This document shows, piece by piece, positions 26,203 through 34,967 of a stretch of 64,000 nt of DNA. Location: NCBI RefSeq assembly GCF_036057275.1, contig NZ_CP107945.1, positions 4,092,001 through 4,156,000 on the forward strand, given 5' to 3'. The stretch's first letter is position 1. Each line of letters begins with the position of its first letter. The position numbers and the translations under genes were made by a program. The notes under the pieces were generated by a model. It worked only from the letters and a program-made list of their open reading frames with translations, made no database searches and was not told the DNA's origin. The stretch is from Streptomyces sp. NBC_00390 (GTDB taxonomy: Bacteria > Actinomycetota > Actinomycetes > Streptomycetales > Streptomycetaceae).

Positions 26203-26964
26203 ATGTCCGATCGAAAGTCACAGCAGCCACAGCAGTCACGGCATCCCGTGTTGCAACTCCAGGAACTGGCCCGTGTGCACGGCAGCGGCGCCACCGAGGT
26301 GCATGCCCTGCGCGGGGTCAACCTCGATGTCTTCCCCGGTGAACTCGTCGCTGTCATGGGCCCCTCCGGCTCGGGCAAGTCGACGCTGCTCACCATCGCG
26401 GGCGGTCTGGACACCCCCACCTCGGGGCGGGTGATCGTCGAGAACACCGACATCACGACCGCCGACCGTAAGACGCTGGCCGCCCTGCGCCGCCGCAGCA
26501 TCGGCTATGTCTTCCAGGACTACAACCTCATCCCGGCGCTCACGGCCGCCGAGAATGTCGCCCTTCCCCGCGAACTCGACGGCATCTCCGCCCGCAAGGC
26601 CCGAGGCGAGGCCGTTGCCGCACTCGAGGAGATGGAGCTCGGCCACCTGGCCGACCGCTTCCCCGACGAGATGTCGGGCGGTCAGCAGCAGCGGGTCGCC
26701 ATCGCCCGCGCGCTCGTCGGCGACCGCCGCCTGGTCCTCGCGGACGAGCCGACCGGCGCGCTGGACTCCGAGACCGGCGAGTCCGTCCTCGCCCTGCTGC
26801 GCGCCCGCTGTGACGCCGGAGCGGCCGGCATCCTCGTCACCCACGAGCCCCGCTTCGCGGCATGGGCCGACCGCGTGGTCTTCCTGCGCGACGGAGCCGT
26901 CGTCGACCAGACCGTCCGCAGCCAGGCCGACTCGCTGCTCACCAGCCAGGCGGCCGAGCTGTGA
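26203..26964 (+). CDS. ABC transporter ATP-binding protein (MacB/LolD-like)
   Basis: 253 aa from ATG 26203 (AGGGGGA upstream). Walker A GPSGSGKST (~55), Q-loop YVFQDYNL, signature MSGGQQQRVAIARAL, Walker B LVLADEPTGALD, H-loop VTHE. Energises the FtsX-type permease whose GTG overlaps its stop (26961-26964). PadR-ABC-permease sets in actinobacteria often export peptides or antibiotics or act in envelope stress; the substrate here is unknown. Confidence 0.93.
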   Translation: MSDRKSQQPQQSRHPVLQLQELARVHGSGATEVHALRGVNLDVFPGELVAVMGPSGSGKSTLLTIAGGLDTPTSGRVIVENTDITTADRKTLAALRRRSIGYVFQDYNLIPALTAAENVALPRELDGISARKARGEAVAALEEMELGHLADRFPDEMSGGQQQRVAIARALVGDRRLVLADEPTGALDSETGESVLALLRARCDAGAAGILVTHEPRFAAWADRVVFLRDGAVVDQTVRSQADSLLTSQAAEL

Positions 26965-29822
26965 CGACCTGGTACCACTCCTGGCGCGCCGCGATCCGGA
27001 TCGCGCGCCGCGACGCCTGGCGCTCCAAGGGACGCAGCTTTCTCGTCCTGGCGATGATCGCCCTGCCCATCCTCGGTGTGAGTGCTGCGGACCTGACGCT
27101 GCGCAGCGCCGAACTCTCCACCGAACAGCGCCTCGAGCGGGACCTGGGCGCCGCCGACGCACGGCTGTCCGACCCCGGCATGGGCGGCGCTCCCGTCCAT
27201 CAGACACCCGACGGCCAGAGCTATACGCCGGTCGGCGACTTCGACGACAAGCCCTATCCCGAGGGCTCCACCGACGTCGCCAAGACGCTGCCGGCGGGAT
27301 CCAAGTCCCTGACGGACTCCACAGGCCAGGCCAGGCTGCGTACGACGCACGGACTGCTGCAGACCGAGATCCGCGAGCTGAAGGCCTCGGATCCGATCGC
27401 CCAGGGCATGCTGGCCCTCAAGAGCGGCCGCTTCCCGCAGAAGTCCGACGAGGTCGCCGCCACCACGCACTTCCTCGAGAGCAGTGGCCTGAAGGTGGGC
27501 TCCACCGTCACCGCCCGCGGCTTCGACGGCGCATACAAGATCGTCGGCTCGTACGAACTCCCCGACTCGCTGAAGACGGACCAGGTCAATGCCCTGCCCG
27601 GCGCGCTGATCGCTCCGCTCGACAAGGCGCTGAAGGCCGACGGACTGCCCGGCGTGGACCCGAGCACGACGTATCTGGCGACCGTTTCCGGCGGTTTCAC
27701 GTGGAACATGGTCAAGGACATCAACGCCAAGGGCGTGACGGTCAGCTCGCGTGCGGTGGCGCTGAATCCGCCCGCCGACTCGGACGTTCCCCTGTACCAG
27801 GAGGAGGGCTGGGGCTCGTTCGAGGACAGCACCGCGGCGACGGCGGCCGCGCTTGCCGCGGTTGCGACTGTTGTCGGCCTCGCGATGCTGGAGATCTGTC
27901 TGCTGGCCGGTCCGGCGTTCGCGGTCGGCGCCCGGCGCTCGCGCCGTCAGCTGGGTCTCGTCGGCGCCAACGGCGGTGACCGCCGCCATATCCGCGCCAT
28001 CGTCCTCGCCGGCGGTCTGGTGATCGGCGTCGCGGCGGCGGTGGTCGGCACGATCCTCGGCATCGTCCTCACCTTCGCGTTGCGGCCGCTGCTCGAGGAC
28101 TACATGGGCCAGCGTTTCGGCAGCTTCGACGTGCGGCCCCTCGAACTGCTCGGCATCGCGCTGCTCGCAGTGCTCACCGGCCTTCTCGCGGCAATCGTGC
28201 CTGCCGTCACCTCGTCCCGGCAGACGGTGCTGGCATCGCTCACCGGGCGCCGCGGTATCCGCAGAAGCAGCAGGGTGCTGCCGGTGATCGGTCTGATCGC
28301 CGTGCTCCTGGGGGCGGGGATCGCGCTCTACGGTTCGACGATGACCGAGCAGTTCGCCATCGTCGCAGGCGGCAGCGCCATCGCCGAGCTGGGCATCGTC
28401 GCCCTGACACCCGCATTGGTGGGCCTGTTCGGCCGGGCCGGCCGCATCCTGCCGCTCTCCCCGCGGCTCGCGCTGCGCGACGCCGTGCGCAACCGGGGGC
28501 GTACGGCTCCTGCCGTGGCCGCGGTGCTGGCCGCCGTCGCCGGCACGGTGGCCGTGGCCACCTATGCAGCGAGCCGGGACGCCCAGGGGGAGGCCGACTA
28601 CCGGGCCTCACTGCCGCACGGGGCGGTATCGGTGATGGTCGAGGAGGCCGGCGGACGGGACGCTCCCTCGGTACGCGGCACCGTGCAGAAGCTGCTGCCC
28701 GTGGATGTGCGCGCGGACGTGGACCGCATCACTGTCGGGAAGACCAGCTGCGCGATCTACGACCCGAGCGAGGGCTGTGGCCGCTACGAGGTGGTCGTAC
28801 CCAAGGCGAACGAATGTCCCCTGTGGGCGGTGGACCCGGCGAACCCGGACGCGGACCCGGCGGAGAAGTTCACGAAGGCCGAGCGCCGCAAACTCGCCGA
28901 GGACTGGCGGTGCCAGGAGAGCCAGGTCGGCTCCATCACCGACGGCGGTGTGGTGATCGGCGACGCAAAGCTGCTCACCGTGCTCGGAATCGAGGACCCG
29001 GCCGCCGCGAAGGCGCTGGCCGACGGGCAGGTCCTCTCGTTCGACAAGCGCAACGTCGACGGTTCGGGCAAGATCGGCATCCGTGTGGTCACGGACGTCG
29101 AGGCGGCCGACAGGGCCGCCGAAGAGGGCAAGGAGACGCCGGGCGAGGTCAAGCGCCTGGCCGCGCACCAGGTCGCCGGGTCACCGAACTCGTACGGCGT
29201 GGAAATGATCATGCCGGCCGCCACGGCCAAGGCGTCGGCTTTCACCACGGTTCCGATCGGCTCGTACTTCTCCACCTCGAAGATGCCGACAAGTGAGCAG
29301 CGACAGAAGCTGGACGGCGAGCTCGACAAGGTCGGCTCCTCCGTCGATCTCCACATCGAGGAGGGTTACACCAGCGAGAACAACATCATCCTGCTGGCGC
29401 TGACCGTCTTCGCGGGACTCGTCACCATCGGTGCGGCCGGTATCGCCACCGGGCTCGCCCAGGCCGACGCCGAGGCGGATCTGAAGACGCTCGCGGCGGT
29501 CGGTGCGCCGCCCAGGGTCCGCAGGACTCTGAGCGGGTTCCAGTGCGGCGTGGTGGCCGCAATGGGCGTGGTGCTCGGGTCGGCGGCCGGCGTGCTGCCG
29601 GCGATCGGGCTGCGGCTGACCGAACAGCGCCAGGAGATGTCCTGGTACCAGAGGGCGATGGACGAGGGCTGGGGCGGGATGGGCGAGGCGCCTTATGTGC
29701 CGATCATCGTGCCCTGGGCGACGCTGGCCGCACTGCTGGTCGCCGTGCCTTTGGGTGCAGCGCTGCTGGCGGCGCTGGTCACGCGCTCCCGAGGCGCTCT
29801 GGCCCGCCGCGAGGCGACCTGA
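26961..29822 (+). CDS. Large FtsX-domain ABC permease
   Basis: 953 aa from GTG 26961 (GTGA overlap). One N-terminal TM (~25-45), a ~270-residue extracytoplasmic domain, a first FtsX domain with about four TMs (~315-540), a second large extracytoplasmic domain (~555-800) containing a C-x-IYDPSEGC pair, and a second FtsX domain (~800-945). This duplicated build is typical of actinobacterial BceB/MacB-like exporters that extract membrane-active compounds or transmit signals. A parS-like sequence lies within the first half of the gene. Confidence 0.9.
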   Translation: MTTWYHSWRAAIRIARRDAWRSKGRSFLVLAMIALPILGVSAADLTLRSAELSTEQRLERDLGAADARLSDPGMGGAPVHQTPDGQSYTPVGDFDDKPYPEGSTDVAKTLPAGSKSLTDSTGQARLRTTHGLLQTEIRELKASDPIAQGMLALKSGRFPQKSDEVAATTHFLESSGLKVGSTVTARGFDGAYKIVGSYELPDSLKTDQVNALPGALIAPLDKALKADGLPGVDPSTTYLATVSGGFTWNMVKDINAKGVTVSSRAVALNPPADSDVPLYQEEGWGSFEDSTAATAAALAAVATVVGLAMLEICLLAGPAFAVGARRSRRQLGLVGANGGDRRHIRAIVLAGGLVIGVAAAVVGTILGIVLTFALRPLLEDYMGQRFGSFDVRPLELLGIALLAVLTGLLAAIVPAVTSSRQTVLASLTGRRGIRRSSRVLPVIGLIAVLLGAGIALYGSTMTEQFAIVAGGSAIAELGIVALTPALVGLFGRAGRILPLSPRLALRDAVRNRGRTAPAVAAVLAAVAGTVAVATYAASRDAQGEADYRASLPHGAVSVMVEEAGGRDAPSVRGTVQKLLPVDVRADVDRITVGKTSCAIYDPSEGCGRYEVVVPKANECPLWAVDPANPDADPAEKFTKAERRKLAEDWRCQESQVGSITDGGVVIGDAKLLTVLGIEDPAAAKALADGQVLSFDKRNVDGSGKIGIRVVTDVEAADRAAEEGKETPGEVKRLAAHQVAGSPNSYGVEMIMPAATAKASAFTTVPIGSYFSTSKMPTSEQRQKLDGELDKVGSSVDLHIEEGYTSENNIILLALTVFAGLVTIGAAGIATGLAQADAEADLKTLAAVGAPPRVRRTLSGFQCGVVAAMGVVLGSAAGVLPAIGLRLTEQRQEMSWYQRAMDEGWGGMGEAPYVPIIVPWATLAALLVAVPLGAALLAALVTRSRGALARREAT
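27694..27707. other. parS: parS-like site, one mismatch
   Basis: GTTTCACGTGGAAC differs from the parS consensus at one position. It is inside the permease coding sequence. Confidence 0.55.
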
Positions 29823-29929
29823 CCGGCCCAGCCGAGCATTCCGGCTGATTTGTGCCCCTGGGGGAGGGTGGATCACTCTCTTCCGGGGGCACACCGTGTG
29901 GTGATGTACATGTGCGAGAGAATGGCGGC

Positions 29930-30472
29930 ATGGAGATGCCGAGGAATGAACGGTCGCAGGAGAGCCCCCACGTCCTCATCGTTGGACAGGACGGAATGGC
30001 GCTCAGCGGCGGTGACGGTGACGACGAGTCGCGCGAGGTCCCGGTGACGGAAATGGTCGAACAGCCTGCGAAGGTCATGCGCATCGGCAGCATGATCAAG
30101 CAGCTGCTGGAAGAAGTCAGGGCAGCACCTCTGGACGAGGCGAGCCGGGTCCGGCTCAAGGAGATCCACCACAGCTCGGTGAAGGAGCTGGAGGACGGCC
30201 TCGCCCCTGAGCTTGTCGAGGAACTCGAGCGTCTCTCCCTCCCCTTCACCGACGAGGCGATTCCGTCCGAAGCGGAACTGCGCATTGCCCAGGCACAGTT
30301 GGTGGGCTGGCTGGAGGGCTTGTTCCACGGGATCCAGACGGCGCTGTTCGCCCAGCAGATGGCCGCCCGCGCGCAGTTGGAACAGATGCGCCGTGCGCTC
30401 CCGCCCGGTGCGCCACATGACGACGAGGACGGCGGGCAGCACGGAGCGATCCGTTCCGGCCCGTATCTGTAG
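29930..30472 (+). CDS. bpa: Bacterial proteasome activator Bpa
   Basis: 180 aa from ATG 29930 (29936 is an alternative). Matches the Bpa/PafE family (DUF2587): disordered N-terminus, then the four-helix core VMRIGSMIKQLLEEVRAAPLDE...LKEIHHSSVKELEDGL...LRIAQAQLVGWLEGLFHGIQ...QQMAARAQLEQMR, a Gly/Asp-rich linker and the C-terminal docking tail GPYL (mycobacterial Bpa ends GQYL). It forms an ATP-independent dodecameric ring that opens the 20S proteasome gate. The proteasome genes are not in this window. Followed by a terminator. Confidence 0.92.
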   Translation: MEMPRNERSQESPHVLIVGQDGMALSGGDGDDESREVPVTEMVEQPAKVMRIGSMIKQLLEEVRAAPLDEASRVRLKEIHHSSVKELEDGLAPELVEELERLSLPFTDEAIPSEAELRIAQAQLVGWLEGLFHGIQTALFAQQMAARAQLEQMRRALPPGAPHDDEDGGQHGAIRSGPYL

Positions 30473-30490
30473 GCGCTCTGCGGAGACGGC

Positions 30491-30526
30491 GAGGGCCCGG
30501 CCCATCGCGGGGTGGGCCGGTCCCTC
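30491..30526. terminator. Hairpin terminator after bpa
   Basis: Arms 30491-30504 and 30513-30526 pair with one mismatch. Located between convergent bpa and the quinone oxidoreductase gene. A short 18-bp direct repeat (about 30535-30570) follows. Confidence 0.75.
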
Positions 30527-30572
30527 GTATCTTCTCTGTGGTGTGCGGCTGTTCTGTGGTGTGCGGCTGCGC

Positions 30573-31559
30573 TCAGGCTCCGGGCGCGATGAGCAGGATC
30601 TTGCCGACGTGTGTGCCTGACTCCAAGGCCCGGTGGGCTTCTGCCGCGTCCTGCATCGGCACAGCGTGGTCCACGACCGCGCGGACCCGGCCCGCAGCGA
30701 TCAGGGGCCAGACGTGCTCGCGCACGGCCGCGACGATTGCCGCCTTCTCGCCGAGCGGGCGCGCCCGCAGCGATGTCGCCGTGATGGCCGCTCGCTTGGT
30801 CAGCAGGTTCGCGAGATTCAGCTGCCCCTTGATACCGCCCTGGAGGCCGATCACAGCGAGGCGGCCGCTGATGGCGAGCGCCTGCACGTTCCGGTCCAGA
30901 TACTTCGCGCCGACGATGTCGAGGATGACGTCCGCGCCCGCCCCGTCCGTGGCCTTGCGGATCTCCTCGACGAAGTCCTGCTCGCGGTAGTCGATCAGGA
31001 TGTCCGCGCCGAGCTCCGCGCAGCGATCCAGCTTGCCGGGGCCACCGGCGGTCACCGCGACCCGCGCGCCGACGGCCTTGGCCAGCTGGATCGCCATGGT
31101 GCCGATACCGCTCGCGCCGCCGTGGACCAGCACGGTCTCACCCGGTCGGAGGTGGGCGATCATGAAGACGTTCGACCACACCGTCGAGGTCACCTCGGGC
31201 AGCGCGGCGGCCGTGGTCAGATCCATACCGTCCGGTACAGGCAGCAACTGCCCGACGGGTACGGCGACTTTCTGGGCGTAGCCGCCGCCCGCCAGCAGAG
31301 CGCACACCTCATCGCCGACGGACCATCCCGACACACCCGGCCCCAGCGCCGCGATGCGGCCCGAGCACTCGAGCCCGGGATACGGAGAGGCACCGGGCGG
31401 CGGCTCGTAGAAGCCCTGCCGTTGCAGCACGTCGGCGCGGTTGACTGCGCCGGCCACGACGTCGACGAGGACTTCACCCGCGCCGGGTACGGGATCGGGC
31501 ACCTCGGCCCAGACAAGGGCATCAGGGCCACCGAATTCGGGAAGCGTGATCGCATGCAT
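30573..31559 (-). CDS. NAD(P)H quinone oxidoreductase (zeta-crystallin-type MDR)
   Basis: 328 aa from ATG 31559. GroES-like N-terminus (MHAITLPEFGGPDALVWAEVPDP, NRADVLQRQGFYEPPPGASPYPGLE) and Rossmann domain with HGGASGIGTMAIQLAKAVGA. No zinc-binding cysteine set, as in QOR/PIG3-like quinone reductases. Cytosolic NADPH-dependent reduction of quinones or enones. Last gene of the minus-strand series mobA-like, moeA, K+ channel, qor, beginning 10 bp after the channel stop. Confidence 0.9.
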   Translation of the reverse strand: MHAITLPEFGGPDALVWAEVPDPVPGAGEVLVDVVAGAVNRADVLQRQGFYEPPPGASPYPGLECSGRIAALGPGVSGWSVGDEVCALLAGGGYAQKVAVPVGQLLPVPDGMDLTTAAALPEVTSTVWSNVFMIAHLRPGETVLVHGGASGIGTMAIQLAKAVGARVAVTAGGPGKLDRCAELGADILIDYREQDFVEEIRKATDGAGADVILDIVGAKYLDRNVQALAISGRLAVIGLQGGIKGQLNLANLLTKRAAITATSLRARPLGEKAAIVAAVREHVWPLIAAGRVRAVVDHAVPMQDAAEAHRALESGTHVGKILLIAPGA

Positions 31560-31569
31560 GGCGGCGAGG

Positions 31570-32658
31570 CTACTCCGCGCCGCCGGACGAAAGACCGTTC
31601 CGTGCCCGGACGATGGTGATGAGACGGTCCGTGAGCTGCAGTGGGCTGGCCGACGGGTCGTCGTACCCGAGCAGGCGATGGCCACGGAGCACGCTCACCA
31701 CGAGATCGTCGGTCTCCCGGACGCTGCGTCCCACCTCGGCCTTTATCACCGGCCGTTCGATGAGGTCGAGGCCGCTGCCCTGCTGGATCAGGTCCTCCAT
31801 CACCGTGCCGGCACTGGGGCTGAGGACGGACAGGCCCAGCAGCCGTCCGGCCGCGCCGGAGCTGGTGATCACCGCATCGGCTCCGGACTGGCGCAGCAAC
31901 GGCGCATTCTCCTCCTCGCGGACCGCGGCGACGATTTTCGCGCCACGGTTGAGCTGACGCGCGGTCAAGGCGACCAGTACTGCAGTGTCATCGCGTTGGG
32001 GGGCAATGATGATCTGTCGCGCTTTCTGCAATTCGGCACGCATGAGCACATCACTGCGGGTCGCATCACCGACGACACCGACAAGGCCCTCGGCGCTGGC
32101 GGAGTCGATCACCTTGGAGCTCGGGTCGACGACGACGATCTGGTCCTTTCTCAGCCCGGTGGCACAGAGTGTCTGCATCGCCGATCGCCCCTTGGTGCCG
32201 AAGCCGACGATGACGGTGTGCTCGCGCAAGTTGGACCTCCAGCGGTTCAGCCGCCATTCCTCTCGGGTGCGCTCCGTGAGGACCTCGAGAGTGGTGCCGA
32301 CCAGAATGATCAGAAAGAGCACCCGCAGCGGGGTGATCAGCAGCACGTTGACGATTCGGGCCGTGTCACTGTGGGGCACGACGTCGCCGTATCCCGTCGT
32401 GGACAGCGTGACGGTCGCGTAGTAGACGGCGTCGAGGAAGTCGACGCTTCCGTCCGCGTTGTCGTGGTACCCGTCCCGGTCGATGTAGACGAGAAACACG
32501 GTGATCGCCAACACGCCGAGGGCCATCAGCAGCCTCTTGCTGACCTGCCGCAAGGGACGCTCGACCACCCGGCGGGGCAGCTTCACCGGGCTGGTGACCA
32601 GATGTTCGTCGGCCTTTCTGGCCATGGCGTCCTGACCGGGAAGTTTCACGTGAAACAC
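31570..32658 (-). CDS. Two-TM potassium channel with RCK (TrkA-N) domain
   Basis: 362 aa from ATG 32658; in-frame ATG 32625 (MARKADEH) is an alternative. TM1 ~43-60, pore helix with selectivity filter TTGYGD (87-92), TM2 ~100-125, then a Rossmann RCK domain (VIVGFGTKGRSAMQTL, ~138) and a C-terminal RCK-C-like segment. MthK-type ligand-gated K+ channel in the plasma membrane. The first codons (FHVK) are encoded by a perfect parS site; the gene overlaps the moeA 3' end by 13 bp. Confidence 0.9.
   Translation of the reverse strand: MFHVKLPGQDAMARKADEHLVTSPVKLPRRVVERPLRQVSKRLLMALGVLAITVFLVYIDRDGYHDNADGSVDFLDAVYYATVTLSTTGYGDVVPHSDTARIVNVLLITPLRVLFLIILVGTTLEVLTERTREEWRLNRWRSNLREHTVIVGFGTKGRSAMQTLCATGLRKDQIVVVDPSSKVIDSASAEGLVGVVGDATRSDVLMRAELQKARQIIIAPQRDDTAVLVALTARQLNRGAKIVAAVREEENAPLLRQSGADAVITSSGAAGRLLGLSVLSPSAGTVMEDLIQQGSGLDLIERPVIKAEVGRSVRETDDLVVSVLRGHRLLGYDDPSASPLQLTDRLITIVRARNGLSSGGAE
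32643..32656. other. parS: parS site (perfect) inside a gene overlap
   Basis: GTTTCACGTGAAAC. On the minus strand it simultaneously encodes the end of moeA (Phe-Thr-stop) and codons 2-5 of the K+ channel gene (Phe-His-Val-Lys). Confidence 0.9.
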
Positions 32659-34049
32659 CCGCCGTGGGCGTTCGAGGGCGTCCAGGCCGCCCAGGGCAGA
32701 TCCAGAACCGTCAGCTCGTCGCCGGTCCGTGCACCGCCGGGACGGACGACGGCGAGACCGTCGGCGGCCGCGATCCCGCGCAGCATGGCCGGCCCGTTGT
32801 AGTGCAGCGGGACCAGCCGGTCGTCGCGGTACACGAACGGCACAAGACGGGTGTCATGCGGGTGACCGTGCACCTCGTCGCGTACGGGCGCCCGGTACGG
32901 CGCCGGATCGTGCCTGCCCGCCAGCCCCCGCAGCAGCGGCTCGACGAGCGTGAGCAGCCCCGAGACGGCGGCAAGAGGATTACCGGGCAGGCCTACCAGG
33001 TGCTTTCCGGAGGTCAGCTGCGCCAGCAGCATCGGATGCCCGGGGCGTACGGCGACCTGGTCCACCAGCAGCTCGGCGCCCGCCTTCCGCAGCACCGGAT
33101 GCACATGGTCGACCGGTCCGGCGGCCGTGCCGCCCGTGGTCACCAGCAGATCGGCATCGGAGCCCGTCACGGCCGCATGCAGGGCGTCGGCGTCGTCCCC
33201 GATGCGGCGGGTGGCGATGACCTCGGCCCCCAGCGCGCGCAGCCAGGGAGCGATCATCGGGCCGAGCGCGTCACGGATCAGGCCGTCGTGGGGGAGTCCG
33301 GTGGTGAGCAATTCATCGCCGAGCACCAGGACTTCCACGCGTGGCCGGGCGACGGTGAGCAGTTCGTCGTAGCCGGCTGCCGCGGCCATCCCGAGAACGG
33401 CCGGCGTCACCAGGGAGGCGGTCGGGAGGAGTTGGTCACCGCGGCGGCACTCCTGGCCCCTGTGACGGATGTCCTGACCCGGGATCACCTCGCGCTCGGC
33501 ATACAAGTGATGCTTGGCGCTGTCCACGCGGGCGTGCTCACTGCGGATCACGGCGGTGGTCTCGGGCGGGATTCTGGCGCCGGTGGCGATCCGTACGGCC
33601 GTACCGTCGGGCAATGGCTCGTTCTCACCGTGTCCGGCGAGGATCGAGCCGGCGCCTTCGATCGTCCATGGGCCGGGGCCCGCGACCACCCAGCCGTCCA
33701 TGGCGGAGGTGTCGAAGGACGGCAGATCACACAGGGCGGTGAGCGGTTCGGCGAGGACCTGACCGAGCGCATCGTCGAGCTTCACGCGCCGGGTACGGCG
33801 CGGTGTGGTGCGCCCGATACGCGCGGCCAGCGCCCGGGCCTCGGGCCAGGGGGTGGCGCGATGCCGGCGGGTGGCCGGTGCTGTGTCCCCGGCCGCCCCG
33901 GCATGTGGGGGCCCACTTGAGGCCGCGGACTGCCCGGTCCGCGAGCCGACCAGCGCGAGAGCCTCCTCCACGCCGTCCAGGTCGGTCCCGTCCGCCCCGT
34001 TCGCTCCGGCGCCGGCCGTGTTGCCCGCCTTGCCCTCCAGACCGGTCAT
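32646..34049 (-). CDS. moeA: Molybdopterin molybdenumtransferase MoeA
   Basis: 467 aa from ATG 34049, overlapping the upstream stop (ATGA). After ~75 disordered residues: LGQVLAEPLTALCDLPSFDTSAMDGWVVAG (domain 1/2 hallmark), GARIPPETTAVIRSEHA, the MoCF domain with VLVLGDELLTTG and LLVTTGGTAAGPVDHV, and domain 4 ending PGNPLAAVSGLLTLVEPLL. Inserts Mo into molybdopterin-AMP. Preceded by a MobA-like nucleotidyltransferase, consistent with molybdenum-cofactor assembly. The stop lies within parS. Confidence 0.93.
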   Translation of the reverse strand: MTGLEGKAGNTAGAGANGADGTDLDGVEEALALVGSRTGQSAASSGPPHAGAAGDTAPATRRHRATPWPEARALAARIGRTTPRRTRRVKLDDALGQVLAEPLTALCDLPSFDTSAMDGWVVAGPGPWTIEGAGSILAGHGENEPLPDGTAVRIATGARIPPETTAVIRSEHARVDSAKHHLYAEREVIPGQDIRHRGQECRRGDQLLPTASLVTPAVLGMAAAAGYDELLTVARPRVEVLVLGDELLTTGLPHDGLIRDALGPMIAPWLRALGAEVIATRRIGDDADALHAAVTGSDADLLVTTGGTAAGPVDHVHPVLRKAGAELLVDQVAVRPGHPMLLAQLTSGKHLVGLPGNPLAAVSGLLTLVEPLLRGLAGRHDPAPYRAPVRDEVHGHPHDTRLVPFVYRDDRLVPLHYNGPAMLRGIAAADGLAVVRPGGARTGDELTVLDLPWAAWTPSNAHGGCFT

Positions 34050-34900
34050 CCGGCTTCGGCCTCCTCGGCCCAGCGATGGGCTAGCGCGGCGGCCTTGCGG
34101 GCGGCCTCGGCGACCGCCTCGGGTCCGCCGTCGGCCTTGGCCGCCGCATAGCCCACCAGGAAGGTGGTGAGCGGCGCGGCGGGGCGCGCGACGCCGTGCG
34201 CGGCGTCGCGGGCGAGGTCGAGAAGAAGTCGGGTGTCGACGTCCAGCTCGATGCCGAGTTCGTCCTTGACTGCGGTGATCCATTCGTCCAGCACGTTCCC
34301 ATGCTCTCTGATACGGGCCCGGGCTGCGGAGATGTCCTCCCAGGTGTCGCAGTCGAAGGAGGCGAGCGGGTCGGTCTCGATCCGGGCGACATCGAGTTCG
34401 TGGGTCAGCAGACGCAGCGGCAGGCCGGAGAGGCTGCCGTGCTCGGCCGCGAGAAGAGCCAGTTCACGCCGTAGCGACTCCGTACGGTACGCGGCGACCA
34501 AGGGCTGGTCGCAGCCGTCCGGATCGGTCAGCAGGACCGCGTCCCGGCCGGTGTCCGCGGCCTCCAGGGTCCCGACGAGCTCGCGCACGGTCCGCTCCCC
34601 CAGGAACGGCAGATCGGCCGAGAGCACCAGCACGATCGGGGTCCCGGCCGCGCGCACTCCCGCATCGAGTCCGGCCAGCGGCCCGCCGCCGGGAGGCTCC
34701 TCGCGCGCCCATAGGACAGGGTGCGAGGTGGCCCGGCGACCGCCGACGACGATGGTGCGCCGGGCGCCACGGCACACCCCGAGCACCCGGTCGAGCAGGG
34801 CCCGTCCGCCCACGCTCAGCGCCGGTTTGTCGGCCCCGCCCAGCCGCTCGGCGGCGCCTCCGGCGAGCACGATGGCGTCGTACTCGGTAATCGCGGTCAT
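34046..34900 (-). CDS. MobA-like NTP transferase fused to a DUF6457-type domain
   Basis: 284 aa from ATG 34900. Residues 1-195 are a MobA-type nucleotidyltransferase: LAGGAAERLGGADKPALSVGG, PPGGGPLAG, LVLSADLPFL (metal Asp), and the C-terminal QPLVAAYR. Residues ~200-284 (VLDEWITAVKDELGIELDVDTRLLLDLARDAAHGV..) match DUF6457, a helical domain otherwise seen as small separate proteins next to moeA. Likely guanylyl or cytidylyl transfer to molybdopterin. Translationally coupled to moeA. Confidence 0.88.
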   Translation of the reverse strand: MTAITEYDAIVLAGGAAERLGGADKPALSVGGRALLDRVLGVCRGARRTIVVGGRRATSHPVLWAREEPPGGGPLAGLDAGVRAAGTPIVLVLSADLPFLGERTVRELVGTLEAADTGRDAVLLTDPDGCDQPLVAAYRTESLRRELALLAAEHGSLSGLPLRLLTHELDVARIETDPLASFDCDTWEDISAARARIREHGNVLDEWITAVKDELGIELDVDTRLLLDLARDAAHGVARPAAPLTTFLVGYAAAKADGGPEAVAEAARKAAALAHRWAEEAEAG

Positions 34901-34967
34901 CCCTGAAGTATGGGCCGCGATCGTGTGGGCGGGGAGCCCCGTATCGATCTCTGGTCGGGCCGGTTGC

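Noticed and set aside
26682..27989. Open minus-strand frame opposite the ABC genes
   Set aside because: Antisense to Walker/signature motifs of the ATPase; no start context.
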